This document shows positions 31,842-41,771 of a stretch of 47,165 nucleotides of DNA, in pieces. The notes below the pieces were generated by a model. It was not told the DNA's origin, made no database searches, and worked only from the letters and a program-made list of their open reading frames with translations. The first letter of the stretch is position 1. Each line of letters opens with the position of its first letter. The stretch is taken from NCBI RefSeq assembly GCF_002095485.1, contig NZ_MLFS01000040.1, positions 1 through 47,165 on the forward strand, read 5' to 3'. This DNA comes from Pantoea wallisii (GTDB lineage: Bacteria; Pseudomonadota; Gammaproteobacteria; Enterobacterales; Enterobacteriaceae). A program made the position numbers and the translations under genes.

Positions 31842-33631
31842 GCAGCGCAACCGAACCGACATTACGTATTGAAAACCTGACCGTTGCGTTTCGCACGGAC
31901 GATCAGTGGCGCGAAGTGGTGAAAAACCTCTCACTGACCCTCAATGCCGGTGAAACGCTGGCTATCGTCGGCGAATCCGGCTCAGGCAAGAGCGTTACCT
32001 CTATGGCAATTATGCGGCTGCTGAATATGCGCCACGCGCGCATCAGCGGCAGCGTGCTGCTGAATGGGGTTGATCTGCTGAAATTGAGCGAGAGCGCAAT
32101 GCGGGATATTCGCGGCAACGCGGTGGCGATGATTTTTCAGGAACCGATGACCAGTCTCAACCCTTCATTTACCATCGGGCACCAGATTGCAGAAGCGCTG
32201 ATCAATCACCGTCGGATTAGCAAACGTGCCGCACGTGAAGAGACAATTCGTCTGCTGGATAAGGTACGCATTCCTGATGCCGCTAAGCGCTTCGATGACT
32301 ATCCACACCATTTTTCCGGCGGTATGCGCCAGCGCGTAATGATTGCCATGGCGCTGGCGCTGCGCCCGAAGCTGCTCATCGCCGATGAACCTACCACTGC
32401 GCTTGATGTGACGATTCAGGGGCAGATCCTTGACCTGATAAAGACACTGCAGGAGGAGGAAGGGACGGCGGTGTTATTTATTACCCATGATATGGGGGTT
32501 GTCGCCGAAGTCGCCGATCGCACCCTGGTGATGTATCAGGGCGATGTGGTGGAGACAGGCACAACGGCGGCTATCTTCTCCACACCCGCCGCGGACTATA
32601 CCCGCACGCTAATCGCTACCGTGCCGCAGCCCGGCGCGATGCGGGGCATCAGCGGGCCGCAAAAATTTGCGCTGCCGGGTGCAGAATTGGAGGCCACTGC
32701 CCCGTCCGTCACGGCCCAACAGCCGCTGCTATCGGTAAAAAATCTCAGTACCCGTTTCAGCGTTCATGAAGGCCTGTTCAGCCGCAAAACCGGCGCGGTT
32801 CACGCGGTGGAGAATATCTCTTTTGATTTAATGCCAGGTGAGACGCTCTCGCTGGTGGGCGAATCCGGCTGCGGGAAATCCACAACCGGGCGTTCACTGA
32901 CGCGCCTGGTTAAGGCCAGCGCCGGACAGATTAACTTTGACGGGCACGATGTTCTGCAGCTGTCAAACCCCGAGCTGCGCCAGCTGCGATCTGCCATGCA
33001 GATGATTTTTCAGGATCCTTTTGCCAGCCTTAACCCACGCATGTCGGTGATGGAAGCGTTAACCGAACCGTTTTTGCAGCATCGTTTAGGGGATAAAGCC
33101 GCTGCCGCGCATAAGGCCGGCACCTTACTGGAACGCGTTGGTCTTTCTGCCGGCATGCTTAAGCGCTATCCCCATGAATTTTCAGGCGGGCAGCGTCAGC
33201 GCATCTGCATTGCCCGCGCGCTGATGCTCGATCCTAAAATGATCATTGCTGATGAGTCTGTCTCGGCGCTCGACGTGACGGTGAAAGCGCAGATCATCAA
33301 CCTGCTGCTGGATTTGCAACGCAGCCTGGGCTTGTCGTATCTGTTTATTTCGCACGACATGGCAGTGGTCGAGCGTATCAGCCATCGTGTGGCGGTGATG
33401 CTGCTGGGTGAAATTGTTGAAATTGGCCCGCGTGTGGCAATTTTCGAGAATCCACAGCATGAATATACCCGCAAGCTGCTCTCTTCGGTGCCGGTGCCCG
33501 ATCCGGCACGGCGGCACCTCAAACGTAACGTGGAGATTCGCGAGCTGACAAGCCCGGTGCGAGCGCTGGGGTTTGTACCTGAAACGCGCCATTATCGCGA
33601 AGTCAGTGCCGGGCACTGGGTGATGCAGTAA
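31838..33631 (+). CDS. Fused dual ATPase of a peptide-type ABC importer (GsiA-like)
   Basis: A 597-residue protein joining two ABC ATPases, equal to DppD plus DppF. First cassette: Walker A GESGSGKS, signature [15 protein letters not shown], Walker [13 protein letters not shown]. Second cassette (from about residue 290): Walker [10 protein letters not shown], signature [15 protein letters not shown], Walker [13 protein letters not shown]. Each half ends with the oligopeptide-ATPase C-terminal extension. Both halves look catalytically complete. It must serve the DppB/C-like permeases coded divergently about 3 kb away, as no other partners are present. Confidence 0.91.
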   Translation: MSSATEPTLRIENLTVAFRTDDQWREVVKNLSLTLNAGETLAIVGESGSGKSVTSMAIMRLLNMRHARISGSVLLNGVDLLKLSESAMRDIRGNAVAMIFQEPMTSLNPSFTIGHQIAEALINHRRISKRAAREETIRLLDKVRIPDAAKRFDDYPHHFSGGMRQRVMIAMALALRPKLLIADEPTTALDVTIQGQILDLIKTLQEEEGTAVLFITHDMGVVAEVADRTLVMYQGDVVETGTTAAIFSTPAADYTRTLIATVPQPGAMRGISGPQKFALPGAELEATAPSVTAQQPLLSVKNLSTRFSVHEGLFSRKTGAVHAVENISFDLMPGETLSLVGESGCGKSTTGRSLTRLVKASAGQINFDGHDVLQLSNPELRQLRSAMQMIFQDPFASLNPRMSVMEALTEPFLQHRLGDKAAAAHKAGTLLERVGLSAGMLKRYPHEFSGGQRQRICIARALMLDPKMIIADESVSALDVTVKAQIINLLLDLQRSLGLSYLFISHDMAVVERISHRVAVMLLGEIVEIGPRVAIFENPQHEYTRKLLSSVPVPDPARRHLKRNVEIRELTSPVRALGFVPETRHYREVSAGHWVMQ

Positions 33632-33708
33632 GCTGGAGAGAGCTAGTGACGACGATAAACACTTAATAGACGGGAGCGGCCATCAGCGGCATAAATTGCA
33701 GTACTTCC

Positions 33709-34878
33709 TTACTTCATCAGTACCTGGAACTGTGGATTAAACTCATCAAAAATAGGCAGTGCCGCAGCGCCCAGTGCTGCAGTATCGCTGCCCGTCATAC
33801 CGCTCTTGACACGTATGCCGGTGAGATAGCGACCGCGTACCGATTGATACAGGGGCGGCAGGCGCTGGATGATTTTTTCCAGCAGTGCGGCGGGCATCAT
33901 GCCGCCTATAATCACGCTTTCAGCATCAAAAATGCACTCCAGCATGTTAATCGCCTGACGCAGCGGCGTGAGCATGGTTTCGATCCAGCGATCAAACAGA
34001 GCCGGATCAACGGCCAGAAGATCTTCCGGTAGCGCCGTCATCGGGTCAAGGCCGCAAAACTCATACGCTGCCTGTAGCGAAACATAACGCTCAAGGCAGC
34101 CGTGATTACCGCAGTAGCACGCGCGCCCGCCCGGCTCCACTACCACGTGGCCTACTTCACCGGCGTTGTGCGCATGCCCACTGTAGACGTGTCCGTCCAT
34201 AATAATGCCCGCGCCCAGACCGGTACCGATATAGAGATAGATAAACGAATTAAGGTGGCGCGCCACGCCGTGGAAACGCTCGCCTATTGCTGCAACCGTG
34301 GCATCATTTTCCAGCGTGACCGGCAGATTGCTCATCTCGGCCAGCCGGGCGGCAATGTCCACCTCTTTCCAGCCATGCAGCGTGGTTGGCCCCACTGAAG
34401 AGATCCCCTCAACGCCAAATGGCCCCGGCATAACCACACCGATGCCTAGCACTTTTTGCCAGCGAGCGCCGAGCTGCTGTTTAATCTCCGCCAGCACCTC
34501 AGCAATGCGCGCTAATGTGGCATCCGGCTGCGGCTTCTGCACCAGCATAAGGCGTCTGAAATGTATCTCACCGGTAAGATCCACCAGCACAATCAGTAAT
34601 GTTTGATGATCAAGATGAATGCCGATGGAGAAAGCGCTGGCCGGATTCAGCGTAACCGGGATGGCCGGTTGACCGCGCCCCTGCTTACGCGGCTGGCGGC
34701 TGGTCAGCAATTCTGCCTGTTCCAGCTCAGCCACAATATTCGAAACGGTTTGCGGCGTCAGCGCGGTAAGGCGCGCCAGCTCTGCGCGAGTCAGCTCGCC
34801 GTGCAGGCGGATGGCTTCAATGATGACGCGACGATTATGCGCCCGGGCGTGTTCCAGGTTCGTTCCTGATGTTTTCAT
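33709..34878 (-). CDS. ROK-family transcriptional repressor
   Basis: A 389-residue ROK repressor. The winged helix is residues about 10-75 (HNRRVIIEAIRLHGELTRAELARLTALTPQTVSNIVAELEQAELL), followed by the ROK domain with zinc motif CYCGNHGCLERY, LENDATVAAIGERFHG and GTGLGAGIIMDG. ATG 34878 begins MKTSGTNLEHARAHN, normal for the family; 22 upstream codons are rejected. It is divergent from a sugar importer operon (262 bases) whose leader holds a 25-base dyad, its probable operator. Inducer: the imported sugar or its phosphate made by the PfkB kinase. Confidence 0.9.
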   Translation of the reverse strand: MKTSGTNLEHARAHNRRVIIEAIRLHGELTRAELARLTALTPQTVSNIVAELEQAELLTSRQPRKQGRGQPAIPVTLNPASAFSIGIHLDHQTLLIVLVDLTGEIHFRRLMLVQKPQPDATLARIAEVLAEIKQQLGARWQKVLGIGVVMPGPFGVEGISSVGPTTLHGWKEVDIAARLAEMSNLPVTLENDATVAAIGERFHGVARHLNSFIYLYIGTGLGAGIIMDGHVYSGHAHNAGEVGHVVVEPGGRACYCGNHGCLERYVSLQAAYEFCGLDPMTALPEDLLAVDPALFDRWIETMLTPLRQAINMLECIFDAESVIIGGMMPAALLEKIIQRLPPLYQSVRGRYLTGIRVKSGMTGSDTAALGAAALPIFDEFNPQFQVLMK

Positions 34879-35081
34879 GGTGCCCGCATCCCTCTTCTCA
34901 CACTTGCGGTAAATCGCCGCATCAATATCTATGATCGGCCACACATTTTACAACCCATTTACAAGACAAGCGTAAAAATCTGTGCAGAGTAGAGTCCAGC
35001 GGCAATCCGGTTGTATGCCCTGGCACGTCACTTGCTTTAGCTCACTGCTGTCAGTTGCTTCTCTGACAATCTGTGCGCTTC

Positions 35082-35106
35082 ATTAAATCAATCAAATTGA
35101 TTTAAT
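35082..35106. promoter_or_regulatory. Large perfect dyad, probable ROK operator
   Basis: Arms ATTAAATCAAT and ATTGATTTAAT, eleven bases each, with CAA between. It ends 34 bases before the start of the sugar-binding protein gene, in the divergent region next to a ROK repressor gene. ROK repressors such as NagC and Mlc bind AT-rich dyads of about this length. Confidence 0.62.
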
Positions 35107-35140
35107 TAAACACCTTTAAAGCCTTAATACGGGAAACATC

Positions 35141-36375
35141 ATGAAAACGTTAATGAAAGCATGTGTTACAGCCGTACTGTTAGCCAGCGCAGGCAGCGCA
35201 GCAGCAGCGACCACCCTTAATGCGCTGTTTATGACGCAGGCGGCTTACAGCGAAAATGATATTCGCGCAATGACGCAGGCGTTCCAGAAAGCGCACCCGG
35301 ATGTGCAGGTCAACCTGGAGTTTGTCCCTTATGAAGCCCTGCATGACAAGATCGTGGCGGCGCGCGGTGCGGGCGGTAATGGCTATGACGTGGTTCTGTT
35401 TGACGCTATCTGGCCGGCAGAGTTTAGCAAATATGATCTGCTGCAGGATGTCAGCAGCCGCATCAGCGCCGATGAAAAAGCGAAGATCTTCCCGGGCGCA
35501 ATGAACACGGTGGTGTTTAACGGCAAAACGCTGGGCATGCCGTGGATTCTGGATACCAAATATCTCTACTACAACAAAGCGATGCTGGAGAAAGCCGGCA
35601 TTCACGACCTGCCGCAAACCTGGCAGCAGGTTATGGACGATGCACGCATCATTAAACAGAAGAACATTGTTAAATATCCGCTGGTATGGAGCTGGTCGCA
35701 GGCAGAAGCGCTGGTGTGCGATTACACCACGCTGGTGTCAGGATTTGGCGGCAAGTTCTACAACAACGGCAAACTCGATTTCTCCAGCCCGGCCTCTTTA
35801 AAGGCGGTAGCGCTGATGAAAAGTTCGCTGGATGAGGGGTTGAGTAACCCGGCATCGCGTGAATATCTGGAGGAGGATGTGCGCAAAGCGTTCTCCAACG
35901 GCGACGCGGCCTTCGCGCTTAACTGGACCTACATGTACAACATGGCGAATGACCCGAAACAGAGTAAAGTCGCGGGTCAGGTGGGTATTATGCCTGCGCC
36001 AGGGGATGCCCCGGATAAAGCGGCGCCGTAAACGGTTCGATGGGGCTCGGCATTGCTAAAGGTAGCACCCATGCTGAACAGGCCTGGCAGTACATCAGCT
36101 ATATGACATCCCAGCCGGTGCAGAATAACTACGCCACGCTTAGCCTGCCCATCTGGAAAAGCTCTTATCAGGATCCTGCCGTGCTGAAAAATCAGGAGAG
36201 CCTGATTGCCGCAGCGGATAAATCACTGAACGTGATGCTTTCACGCCCGGAAACAGCCGACTATTCGCGCCTCTCCAATACGCTTCAGCAGCAGCTGCAA
36301 CAGGTGCTGGTGGGCAGTGCGAAGCCCGATATTGCGCTGCAGGCGGTGGATAAAAGCGCGGCGCGTCTGCGCTAA
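35141..36375 (+). pseudogene. Sugar ABC transporter substrate-binding protein, frameshifted
   Basis: A MalE/UgpB-type (SBP_bac_1) periplasmic binding protein. The signal peptide ends GSAAAAT. Blocks: DIRAMTQAFQKAHPDVQVNLEFVPYEALHDKI, NGYDVVLFDAIWPAEF, FNGKTLGMPWILDTKYLYYNKAML, and, past the break, MGLGIAKGSTHAEQAWQYISYM. At 36028-36029 the frame meets TAA; one added G (CCGG for CCG) gives AAPVNGSMGLGIAKGS, the usual NG-rich loop, and a total of about 411 residues. The downstream half is intact to a normal end, ten bases before the permease gene. First gene of the sugar operon. Confidence 0.86.
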
Positions 36376-36384
36376 GGGGTCAGC

Positions 36385-37296
36385 ATGCTTAGTTTGCGTC
36401 AACGCGAACAACGGCAGGCATGGGTGCTATTAGCACCCATGTTACTGGTGATGCTGTTGCTCACCGCATGGCCGCTTCTGCGCACTATCTGGCTCAGTTT
36501 TACCGATGCGGCCCTGATCGGCAGCGGTGGTGGCGCGCCTGCGTGGGTTGGGCTGGAGAATTATCTCTACGCCATAACCGATCCCGATTTCCAGACTTCG
36601 CTGTGGCGCACGCTCTACTTCACCGTGGTGTCAGTGGCCTGCGAAGGCGTGACGGGCGTGCTGGTCGCGCTGCTGCTGAATCAAAAATTCGCCGGACGCA
36701 ACGTGCTGCGCGTACTGGTGATTCTGCCCTGGGCGCTGCCAACCATCGTCAACGCTATGATGTGGCGCCTCAATTTTAATCCGGACTACGGCAGCATTAA
36801 CGCACTGCTGACCCAGCTCCATATCATTGACGGCTACCGTAGCTGGCTTGGCTCGCCGGACTCTGCGCTCAACGCGGTGATGTTTGCTGATGTGTGGAAA
36901 AACTATCCGCTGGTGACACTGCTGGTGCTGGCGGCGCTGCAGTCGGTCCCGGACGATCTCTATGAAGCGGCACGGCTGGATGGTGCCTCAGCGTGGCGGC
37001 GCTTCCGGGCGATCACCTTTCCGGCGATTGTCGGCTCGCTGAGTGTGGCACTGGTGCTGCGCACCATCGATGCCTTCAAGATATTCGACATCATCTATGT
37101 GATGACGCGCGGTGGCCCGGTTGATAGCACTAAAACGCTTAGCTTTTATGTCTATCAGGAGTCGTTCAGCTATCTGCGCGCCGGCAGCGGTGCTGCCTAT
37201 GCCATGCTGATGACGCTCTTGTGCGCGGTGCTGATCACGCTCTACATGTTGTTACTGTGGCGGCAGCGCCGCCGGGGAAGTGCTCATGAAGGTTAA
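36385..37296 (+). CDS. Sugar ABC transporter permease (MalF/UgpA-like)
   Basis: A 303-residue permease with six helices. TAWPLLRTIWLSFTDA near the start and the EAA loop (YEAARLDGASAWRRFRAITFPAIVGSLSVAL) identify the CUT1 carbohydrate family; FDIIYVMTRGGPVDSTKTLSFYVYQESF is typical of the MalF/UgpA partner. AAGGGG precedes the ATG. It forms a heterodimer with the next gene product. Confidence 0.91.
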   Translation: MLSLRQREQRQAWVLLAPMLLVMLLLTAWPLLRTIWLSFTDAALIGSGGGAPAWVGLENYLYAITDPDFQTSLWRTLYFTVVSVACEGVTGVLVALLLNQKFAGRNVLRVLVILPWALPTIVNAMMWRLNFNPDYGSINALLTQLHIIDGYRSWLGSPDSALNAVMFADVWKNYPLVTLLVLAALQSVPDDLYEAARLDGASAWRRFRAITFPAIVGSLSVALVLRTIDAFKIFDIIYVMTRGGPVDSTKTLSFYVYQESFSYLRAGSGAAYAMLMTLLCAVLITLYMLLLWRQRRRGSAHEG

Positions 37297-38125
37297 ATTG
37301 CGCACCATCGCGAAGTATACCGCCGCGCTGCTGGTGGGGCTTTCCGTGCTGGCGCCGATGGGCTGGCTGTTTTTAATGAGCGTAAGCGCCGCCAGCGATC
37401 TCACGCGCATTCCGCTGGAGTGGCTGCCGCGACAGTGGGATTTCAGTCGTTACGGTCGGTTGATATCGCTGGAACCCGGCCAGCCCGGCACGCTCTTCCT
37501 GCATGCGCTGGGCAACAGTTTGCTGGTCGCCACAGGCGCAACTCTGATCTGCCTGCTGCTGGCGATCCCGGCCGCGTTTAGTTTTTCTCGCTATCGCGGT
37601 CGCGACGGCTGGCTGTTTGCCTCACTGGCGATCTATATGGTGCCACCGGTCGCGTTTGTGCTGCCGCTCTACTTCCTGCTCCAGCAGCTGGACCTGCTCA
37701 ATACCCGTCCGGGTTTAATCATTGTCTACTGCTCACTGATTCTGCCGTTCCTGACCTGGATGCTGAAAAATCAGTTTGATGCACTGCCGCAGGATATCGA
37801 ACAGGCGGCGCGACTGGACGGGCTGCGCATCTGGCAGGTCCTGCTGCGGATTACTCTGCCACTGGCCAAACCGGTGCTGGGTGCTGCGGCCCTGTTTGGC
37901 TGGCTGCTGGCCTGGGATGAGTTTTTTTACGCGCTGCTATTCACCAGTAATATCGCCGCGCAGACGCTGCCGGTCACCATTGCCGGATTTACCGCCGGTC
38001 GCGCCACCGATGACGGATTAATCGCCGCCGTCGGCATTCTGGCCTCGGTGCCACCGTTATTTATTGCTATCTGGCTGCAAAAGACGCTGGTCAGCGGCCT
38101 TGCCAGTGGCGGGAGCAAAGGATGA
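37286..38125 (+). CDS. Sugar ABC transporter permease (MalG/UgpE-like)
   Basis: A 279-residue permease with six helices. The EAA loop reads IEQAARLDGLRIWQVLLRITLPLAKPVLGAAALF, and AWDEFFYALLFTS with ITIAGFTAGRATDDGLIAA-like tail fits the CUT1 second permease. ATG 37286 is preferred to GTG 37280 because GGGGAA lies at better spacing. It overlaps the first permease by 11 bases and the kinase gene by four. Confidence 0.9.
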   Translation: MKVKLRTIAKYTAALLVGLSVLAPMGWLFLMSVSAASDLTRIPLEWLPRQWDFSRYGRLISLEPGQPGTLFLHALGNSLLVATGATLICLLLAIPAAFSFSRYRGRDGWLFASLAIYMVPPVAFVLPLYFLLQQLDLLNTRPGLIIVYCSLILPFLTWMLKNQFDALPQDIEQAARLDGLRIWQVLLRITLPLAKPVLGAAALFGWLLAWDEFFYALLFTSNIAAQTLPVTIAGFTAGRATDDGLIAAVGILASVPPLFIAIWLQKTLVSGLASGGSKG

Positions 38126-39075
38126 TGACGAAGAGGGATGCCAGCGCCACGCTCTACGTGGCAGGCAATATCAATGTTGATCTCATTATGGGCACGCTCG
38201 ATAGCTGGCCGCAGCGCGGCACTGAGGTGATGCTGAATCACAGTGAGCTGCGCCCCGGCGGCTCCGCCGGTAATTGTGCGCTGGCGCTGGAGGCCATGCA
38301 GGTGCAACACCGTGCTATCGCCAACCAGGGCGATGACGGGCTGAGCGCCTGGCTGGCGAGCCATTTCCCGCACAGCGCAGCGTACTGGACGCGCTACAGC
38401 TGCGAGACATCGCTAACCGTCGGCGTAACGCACTCTGACCATGAACGCTCGTTTTTGAGCAACCTCGGCCACATTGTGCGCCTTAGCGCGCAGGATGTGC
38501 TGGCACAGCTGCCAAAACAGGCCAGTCCCGGCGATATCGTCCTGTTGTGTGGCACATTTCTGTGTTTACAGCTTTATGAAGAGTATCCGGCGCTGCTGGG
38601 CGAGCTGCAACGGCGCGGCTACATCACGGCGGTGGATACCGGCTGGCCACCTCAGGGTTGGAGCGACGCGGTGCGGGATCAGCTCGCCCGCTGGCTGGCG
38701 CTGTGCGACTGGCTGCTACTCAACGAGGTAGAGACGCTGGGGCTCAGCGCACAGGACGATCTGCCGCGTGCCGCGCAGCAGTTGGCAAGCCAGTTAAGCG
38801 GCCGCGGCGGTTGCGTAGTAAAACGCGGAGCAGAGGGCGCGGCTTGCTGGCACAACGGCGGCGCATGGCATCAGCCGGCCCGACCTGTGACGGTGGTGGA
38901 TACCATCGGCGCAGGCGACAGCTTCAATGCCGGTTTTCTCGCGGCGCTGGTGCATCAGCAGGAGATCCCCCACGCGCTGCGATGGGGCATTGCGGTGGCG
39001 TCTCTGGCCATCAGTACTCAGCCGCGTCGCTATCCCGACTGGCATCAACTGCAACTTTCCGCACAGGAGTTTTAA
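38122..39075 (+). CDS. PfkB-family carbohydrate kinase
   Basis: A 317-residue ribokinase-like kinase. The N-terminal motif is YVAGNINVDLIMG and the substrate site LRPGGSAGNCALALEAM. The C-terminal signature is DTIGAGDSFNAGFLAAL, with the catalytic Asp. Related enzymes phosphorylate ribose, fructose, adenosine, 2-keto-3-deoxygluconate or tagatose phosphate. It sits inside a CUT1 importer operon, between permease and ATPase, so it should phosphorylate the imported sugar. No further catabolic enzyme is nearby, which leaves the product's fate open. Confidence 0.88.
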   Translation: MMTKRDASATLYVAGNINVDLIMGTLDSWPQRGTEVMLNHSELRPGGSAGNCALALEAMQVQHRAIANQGDDGLSAWLASHFPHSAAYWTRYSCETSLTVGVTHSDHERSFLSNLGHIVRLSAQDVLAQLPKQASPGDIVLLCGTFLCLQLYEEYPALLGELQRRGYITAVDTGWPPQGWSDAVRDQLARWLALCDWLLLNEVETLGLSAQDDLPRAAQQLASQLSGRGGCVVKRGAEGAACWHNGGAWHQPARPVTVVDTIGAGDSFNAGFLAALVHQQEIPHALRWGIAVASLAISTQPRRYPDWHQLQLSAQEF

Positions 39076-39077
39076 TC

Positions 39078-40160
39078 ATGGCCAGTGTTGAACTCGTCAA
39101 AGTGGCCAAACGCTACGCCAGACAGACGGTGCTGCATCCACTTGATCTCACTATTCCCGATGGCAGCTTTACCGTGCTGGTCGGGCCGTCGGGCTGCGGC
39201 AAATCGACGCTGCTGCGCCTGCTGGCCGGGCTGGAGAGTTTGTCAGATGGCGAGATCTTGATGAATAACGTACAGATCACCGATCGCGATCCCGCCGACC
39301 GCGATATCGCCATGGTGTTTCAGAGCTACGCGCTCTATCCGCATCTGACGGTGGCAGAGAATCTGGCGTTTCATATGCAGGTAAAAAAGGTGAAGCGCGA
39401 GGAGCAGCAGAGCAAAATCGAGCGCATCGCCGCTATTCTGGGAATCGATAAACTGCTGCAGCGCTATCCGCGCGCCCTCTCTGGCGGACAGCGTCAGCGC
39501 GTAGCGATGGGCCGCGCGATGGTGCGTAATCCACAGGTATTTCTCTTCGATGAGCCTCTCTCTAACCTTGATGCGCAGCTGCGTATGGAGTTGCGCGCTG
39601 AGATCAAGTCTCTGCACCAGCGTTTCAAAACCACTATGGTCTATGTGACGCATGATCAGGTTGAGGCCATGACGCTGGCAGACCAGATCGTGGTGATGAA
39701 AGAGGGAAGAATCGTGCAGCAGGGCGCGCCGCTGGCTATTTACGATCGCCCGGCAGATACATTTGTCGCACGGTTTATTGGTTCGCCACCGATGAATCTG
39801 CTTTCAGGCCAGTTGCTGATGCGCGACGGCGTGCCTGGCGTGCAGTGCCAGGATCTGTGGCAACCGCTACCGCCACGCTGGCACGCCACCGCGCGCCAAC
39901 AGGAAGGTACGCCCGTCACGGTGGGCGTGCGTCCGCATGATCTGCTGGAAGCGGCGGAAGGCACCACTGCGCAGGTGAATGTGGTAGAGATCACCGGTGA
40001 ATCGACGCTATTGCACCTTACGTGGTACGGCCAGGCATTGCATATGCAGATAGGTGGCCGGCATCCCGCGATGAGCGGTGATGCTATCGGTTTAAAATTT
40101 AATGCAGAGAAGATACATCTGTTTGATGCAGCGACAGGCGCGAGGCTGGCGGAATCGTAA
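39078..40160 (+). CDS. Sugar ABC transporter ATPase (MalK/UgpC-like)
   Basis: A 360-residue ATPase. Walker A GPSGCGKST, signature LSGGQRQRVAMGRAM, Walker B VFLFDEPLSNLD, switch His in YVTHDQVEAMTLAD. From about residue 240 it has the OB-type TOBE domain of CUT1 ATPases (FIGSPPMNLLSG, VGVRPHDL). The open frame extends far upstream in the kinase gene, but ATG 39078 with AGGAG at suitable spacing starts MASVELVKVAKRY, the correct family start. Last gene of the operon. Confidence 0.92.
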   Translation: MASVELVKVAKRYARQTVLHPLDLTIPDGSFTVLVGPSGCGKSTLLRLLAGLESLSDGEILMNNVQITDRDPADRDIAMVFQSYALYPHLTVAENLAFHMQVKKVKREEQQSKIERIAAILGIDKLLQRYPRALSGGQRQRVAMGRAMVRNPQVFLFDEPLSNLDAQLRMELRAEIKSLHQRFKTTMVYVTHDQVEAMTLADQIVVMKEGRIVQQGAPLAIYDRPADTFVARFIGSPPMNLLSGQLLMRDGVPGVQCQDLWQPLPPRWHATARQQEGTPVTVGVRPHDLLEAAEGTTAQVNVVEITGESTLLHLTWYGQALHMQIGGRHPAMSGDAIGLKFNAEKIHLFDAATGARLAES

Positions 40161-40222
40161 GTCGATAATAACAGCGCGCCCGGTGTGACGACCCGTCAGG
40201 GCCGCCACGCCGAAATCTGCAA

Positions 40223-40242
40223 GGGGCTGTTTTTTTAGCCCC
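40223..40242. repeat. Hairpin between convergent operon ends
   Basis: GGGGCT-(T-rich 8-base loop)-AGCCCC. It lies between the sugar operon and a convergent MFS gene. The T-run is in the loop, not after the stem, so the terminator role is uncertain. Confidence 0.35.
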
Positions 40243-40245
40243 GCA

Positions 40246-41655
40246 TTATCCTTCCGCTGACAGCGGCTGGAAGGTGCGGCGATTCAGACTGGTGAGCACC
40301 ACCAGCAGCCCCATCATCGCCAGCTCAGCCAGCAGCGTACCTGAAATGGCCGTCAAATGATCGCCGTGCTGATTTATCTGGGTAAACACGCCGCCCAGCA
40401 GCATCGGCCCCAATCCCAGCGCCGATTGCTGCACCGTCGATAACACCGCGCTCCCGGCGCCGGCCTGATGATGCGGTACGCCGCTCATGCCGATACGATA
40501 AAAGGTGCTGACAATAAAGGACTGACCAAAACCAATCAGCACGGTAGCAGGGATCAGCGTCACAATGCCCACATCCGGCCAGGCAAACTCAAAGGTGCCG
40601 ATCAATGCCAGCAGCCCGGTCATCTGAATGCCGCAACCGATAAGCAGCGTTGCCCGGCGCCCATAACGCTCGACCATCTGTGTTGAACGCATGGAGCCGA
40701 TGAAATACGCCGCCCCCAGCGCAATAAAAGCATTACCAGACTGAAATGCCGTCAGCCCGAGGCCGGTTTGCAGGGTAAGCGCCACGGCGAACATAAAACC
40801 ACTCCAGCAGGAGAAAAACAGTACCGCCAACGTCAGGCCAAAACGTACGCTTGGTAAACGCAGCAGCGAAGGTGGCAGAAGCGGGGCTCCGCCTGTTGCT
40901 TCCAGTCGCAGCGAGGTGCGGCGCAATCGGTGCAAAAAGAGCGGAAACAGTAACAGCAGCAGAATGCATGGCCATGACCAGTGCAGCAGCGGCCCAAGCG
41001 CCAGCGCCAGCATCAGGCAGCCAATCGCGCCCGCCAGTAACAGCGTACCGTTAATGTCTACCGCTACGCGCTGAGGGTTGCGCGTTTCCGGCACAAAGCG
41101 CCGCGCGCTAAACAGCACAAACAGGCAGATGGGTAAATTGATCAGGAACACGCTGCGCCAGCCATAGCCGCCGATATCGGTTTTGATCAGAAACCCGCCC
41201 AGTACCTGGCCGATGATAAATGCCAGTCCGCCGATGCCGCCGTACAAACCAATAGCCCGTGCGTGCGCCCTGCCCTGCAACGTTACATGCAGCGTCGCAA
41301 GAATCTGCGGCACCATAAATGCAGCGCCGACTCCCTGTAAAGCCCGCGCAAACATCAGCATTCCTGTGCTGCCTGCCACGCCACACAGTAATGAGGCGAT
41401 ACCGAAGATCATCACCCCGATAAGAAACACCCGACGGCGGCCGTAGTTGTCGCCAAGGCGGCCGCCCATCGCCAGACAGATAGCAAAGGCAATGCCATAC
41501 ACCGCAACAATCAGCGCCAGCTGAATTGGCGTGGCATGTAGCGAGAGCGCCATGGCATCAAGCGCCACGTTGACGATGGAAAAATCGATCATCGGCAGGA
41601 GTTGTCCGGCCAGCAGAACCAGCAGTCCTGCGCGTTTAAGTTGTGACATTTGCAT
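40246..41655 (-). CDS. MFS drug/solute exporter (DHA2 family)
   Basis: A 469-residue EmrB/QacA-type transporter with about 14 helices. LLVLLAGQLLPMIDFSIVNVAL in helix 1 (the acidic Asp is typical of DHA2), GGRLGDNYGRRRVFLIG after helix 2 and RALQGVGAAFMVPQ in helix 4 are signature parts. The ATG at 41655 has AAGGG seven bases upstream; longer frames are rejected. It is divergent from an XRE/MmyB regulator (116 bases), a common drug-exporter and repressor pairing. Substrate unknown. Confidence 0.9.
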   Translation of the reverse strand: MQMSQLKRAGLLVLLAGQLLPMIDFSIVNVALDAMALSLHATPIQLALIVAVYGIAFAICLAMGGRLGDNYGRRRVFLIGVMIFGIASLLCGVAGSTGMLMFARALQGVGAAFMVPQILATLHVTLQGRAHARAIGLYGGIGGLAFIIGQVLGGFLIKTDIGGYGWRSVFLINLPICLFVLFSARRFVPETRNPQRVAVDINGTLLLAGAIGCLMLALALGPLLHWSWPCILLLLLFPLFLHRLRRTSLRLEATGGAPLLPPSLLRLPSVRFGLTLAVLFFSCWSGFMFAVALTLQTGLGLTAFQSGNAFIALGAAYFIGSMRSTQMVERYGRRATLLIGCGIQMTGLLALIGTFEFAWPDVGIVTLIPATVLIGFGQSFIVSTFYRIGMSGVPHHQAGAGSAVLSTVQQSALGLGPMLLGGVFTQINQHGDHLTAISGTLLAELAMMGLLVVLTSLNRRTFQPLSAEG

Positions 41656-41771
41656 CGGTTTACCCTTGTTTTTGCTTCCACTGCGGCATAGCATCACTGA
41701 ACTGTTAAACGGGTACCAGTGCTTGATTATCATGGTATAAATACTACCCGCCTCGTCTGGAGTCACTGCTT

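Noticed and set aside
38658..39077. N-terminal extension of the MalK-like ATPase
   Set aside because: The extra 140 codons are an antiphase reading of the PfkB gene. The real start at 39078 has a good ribosome site.
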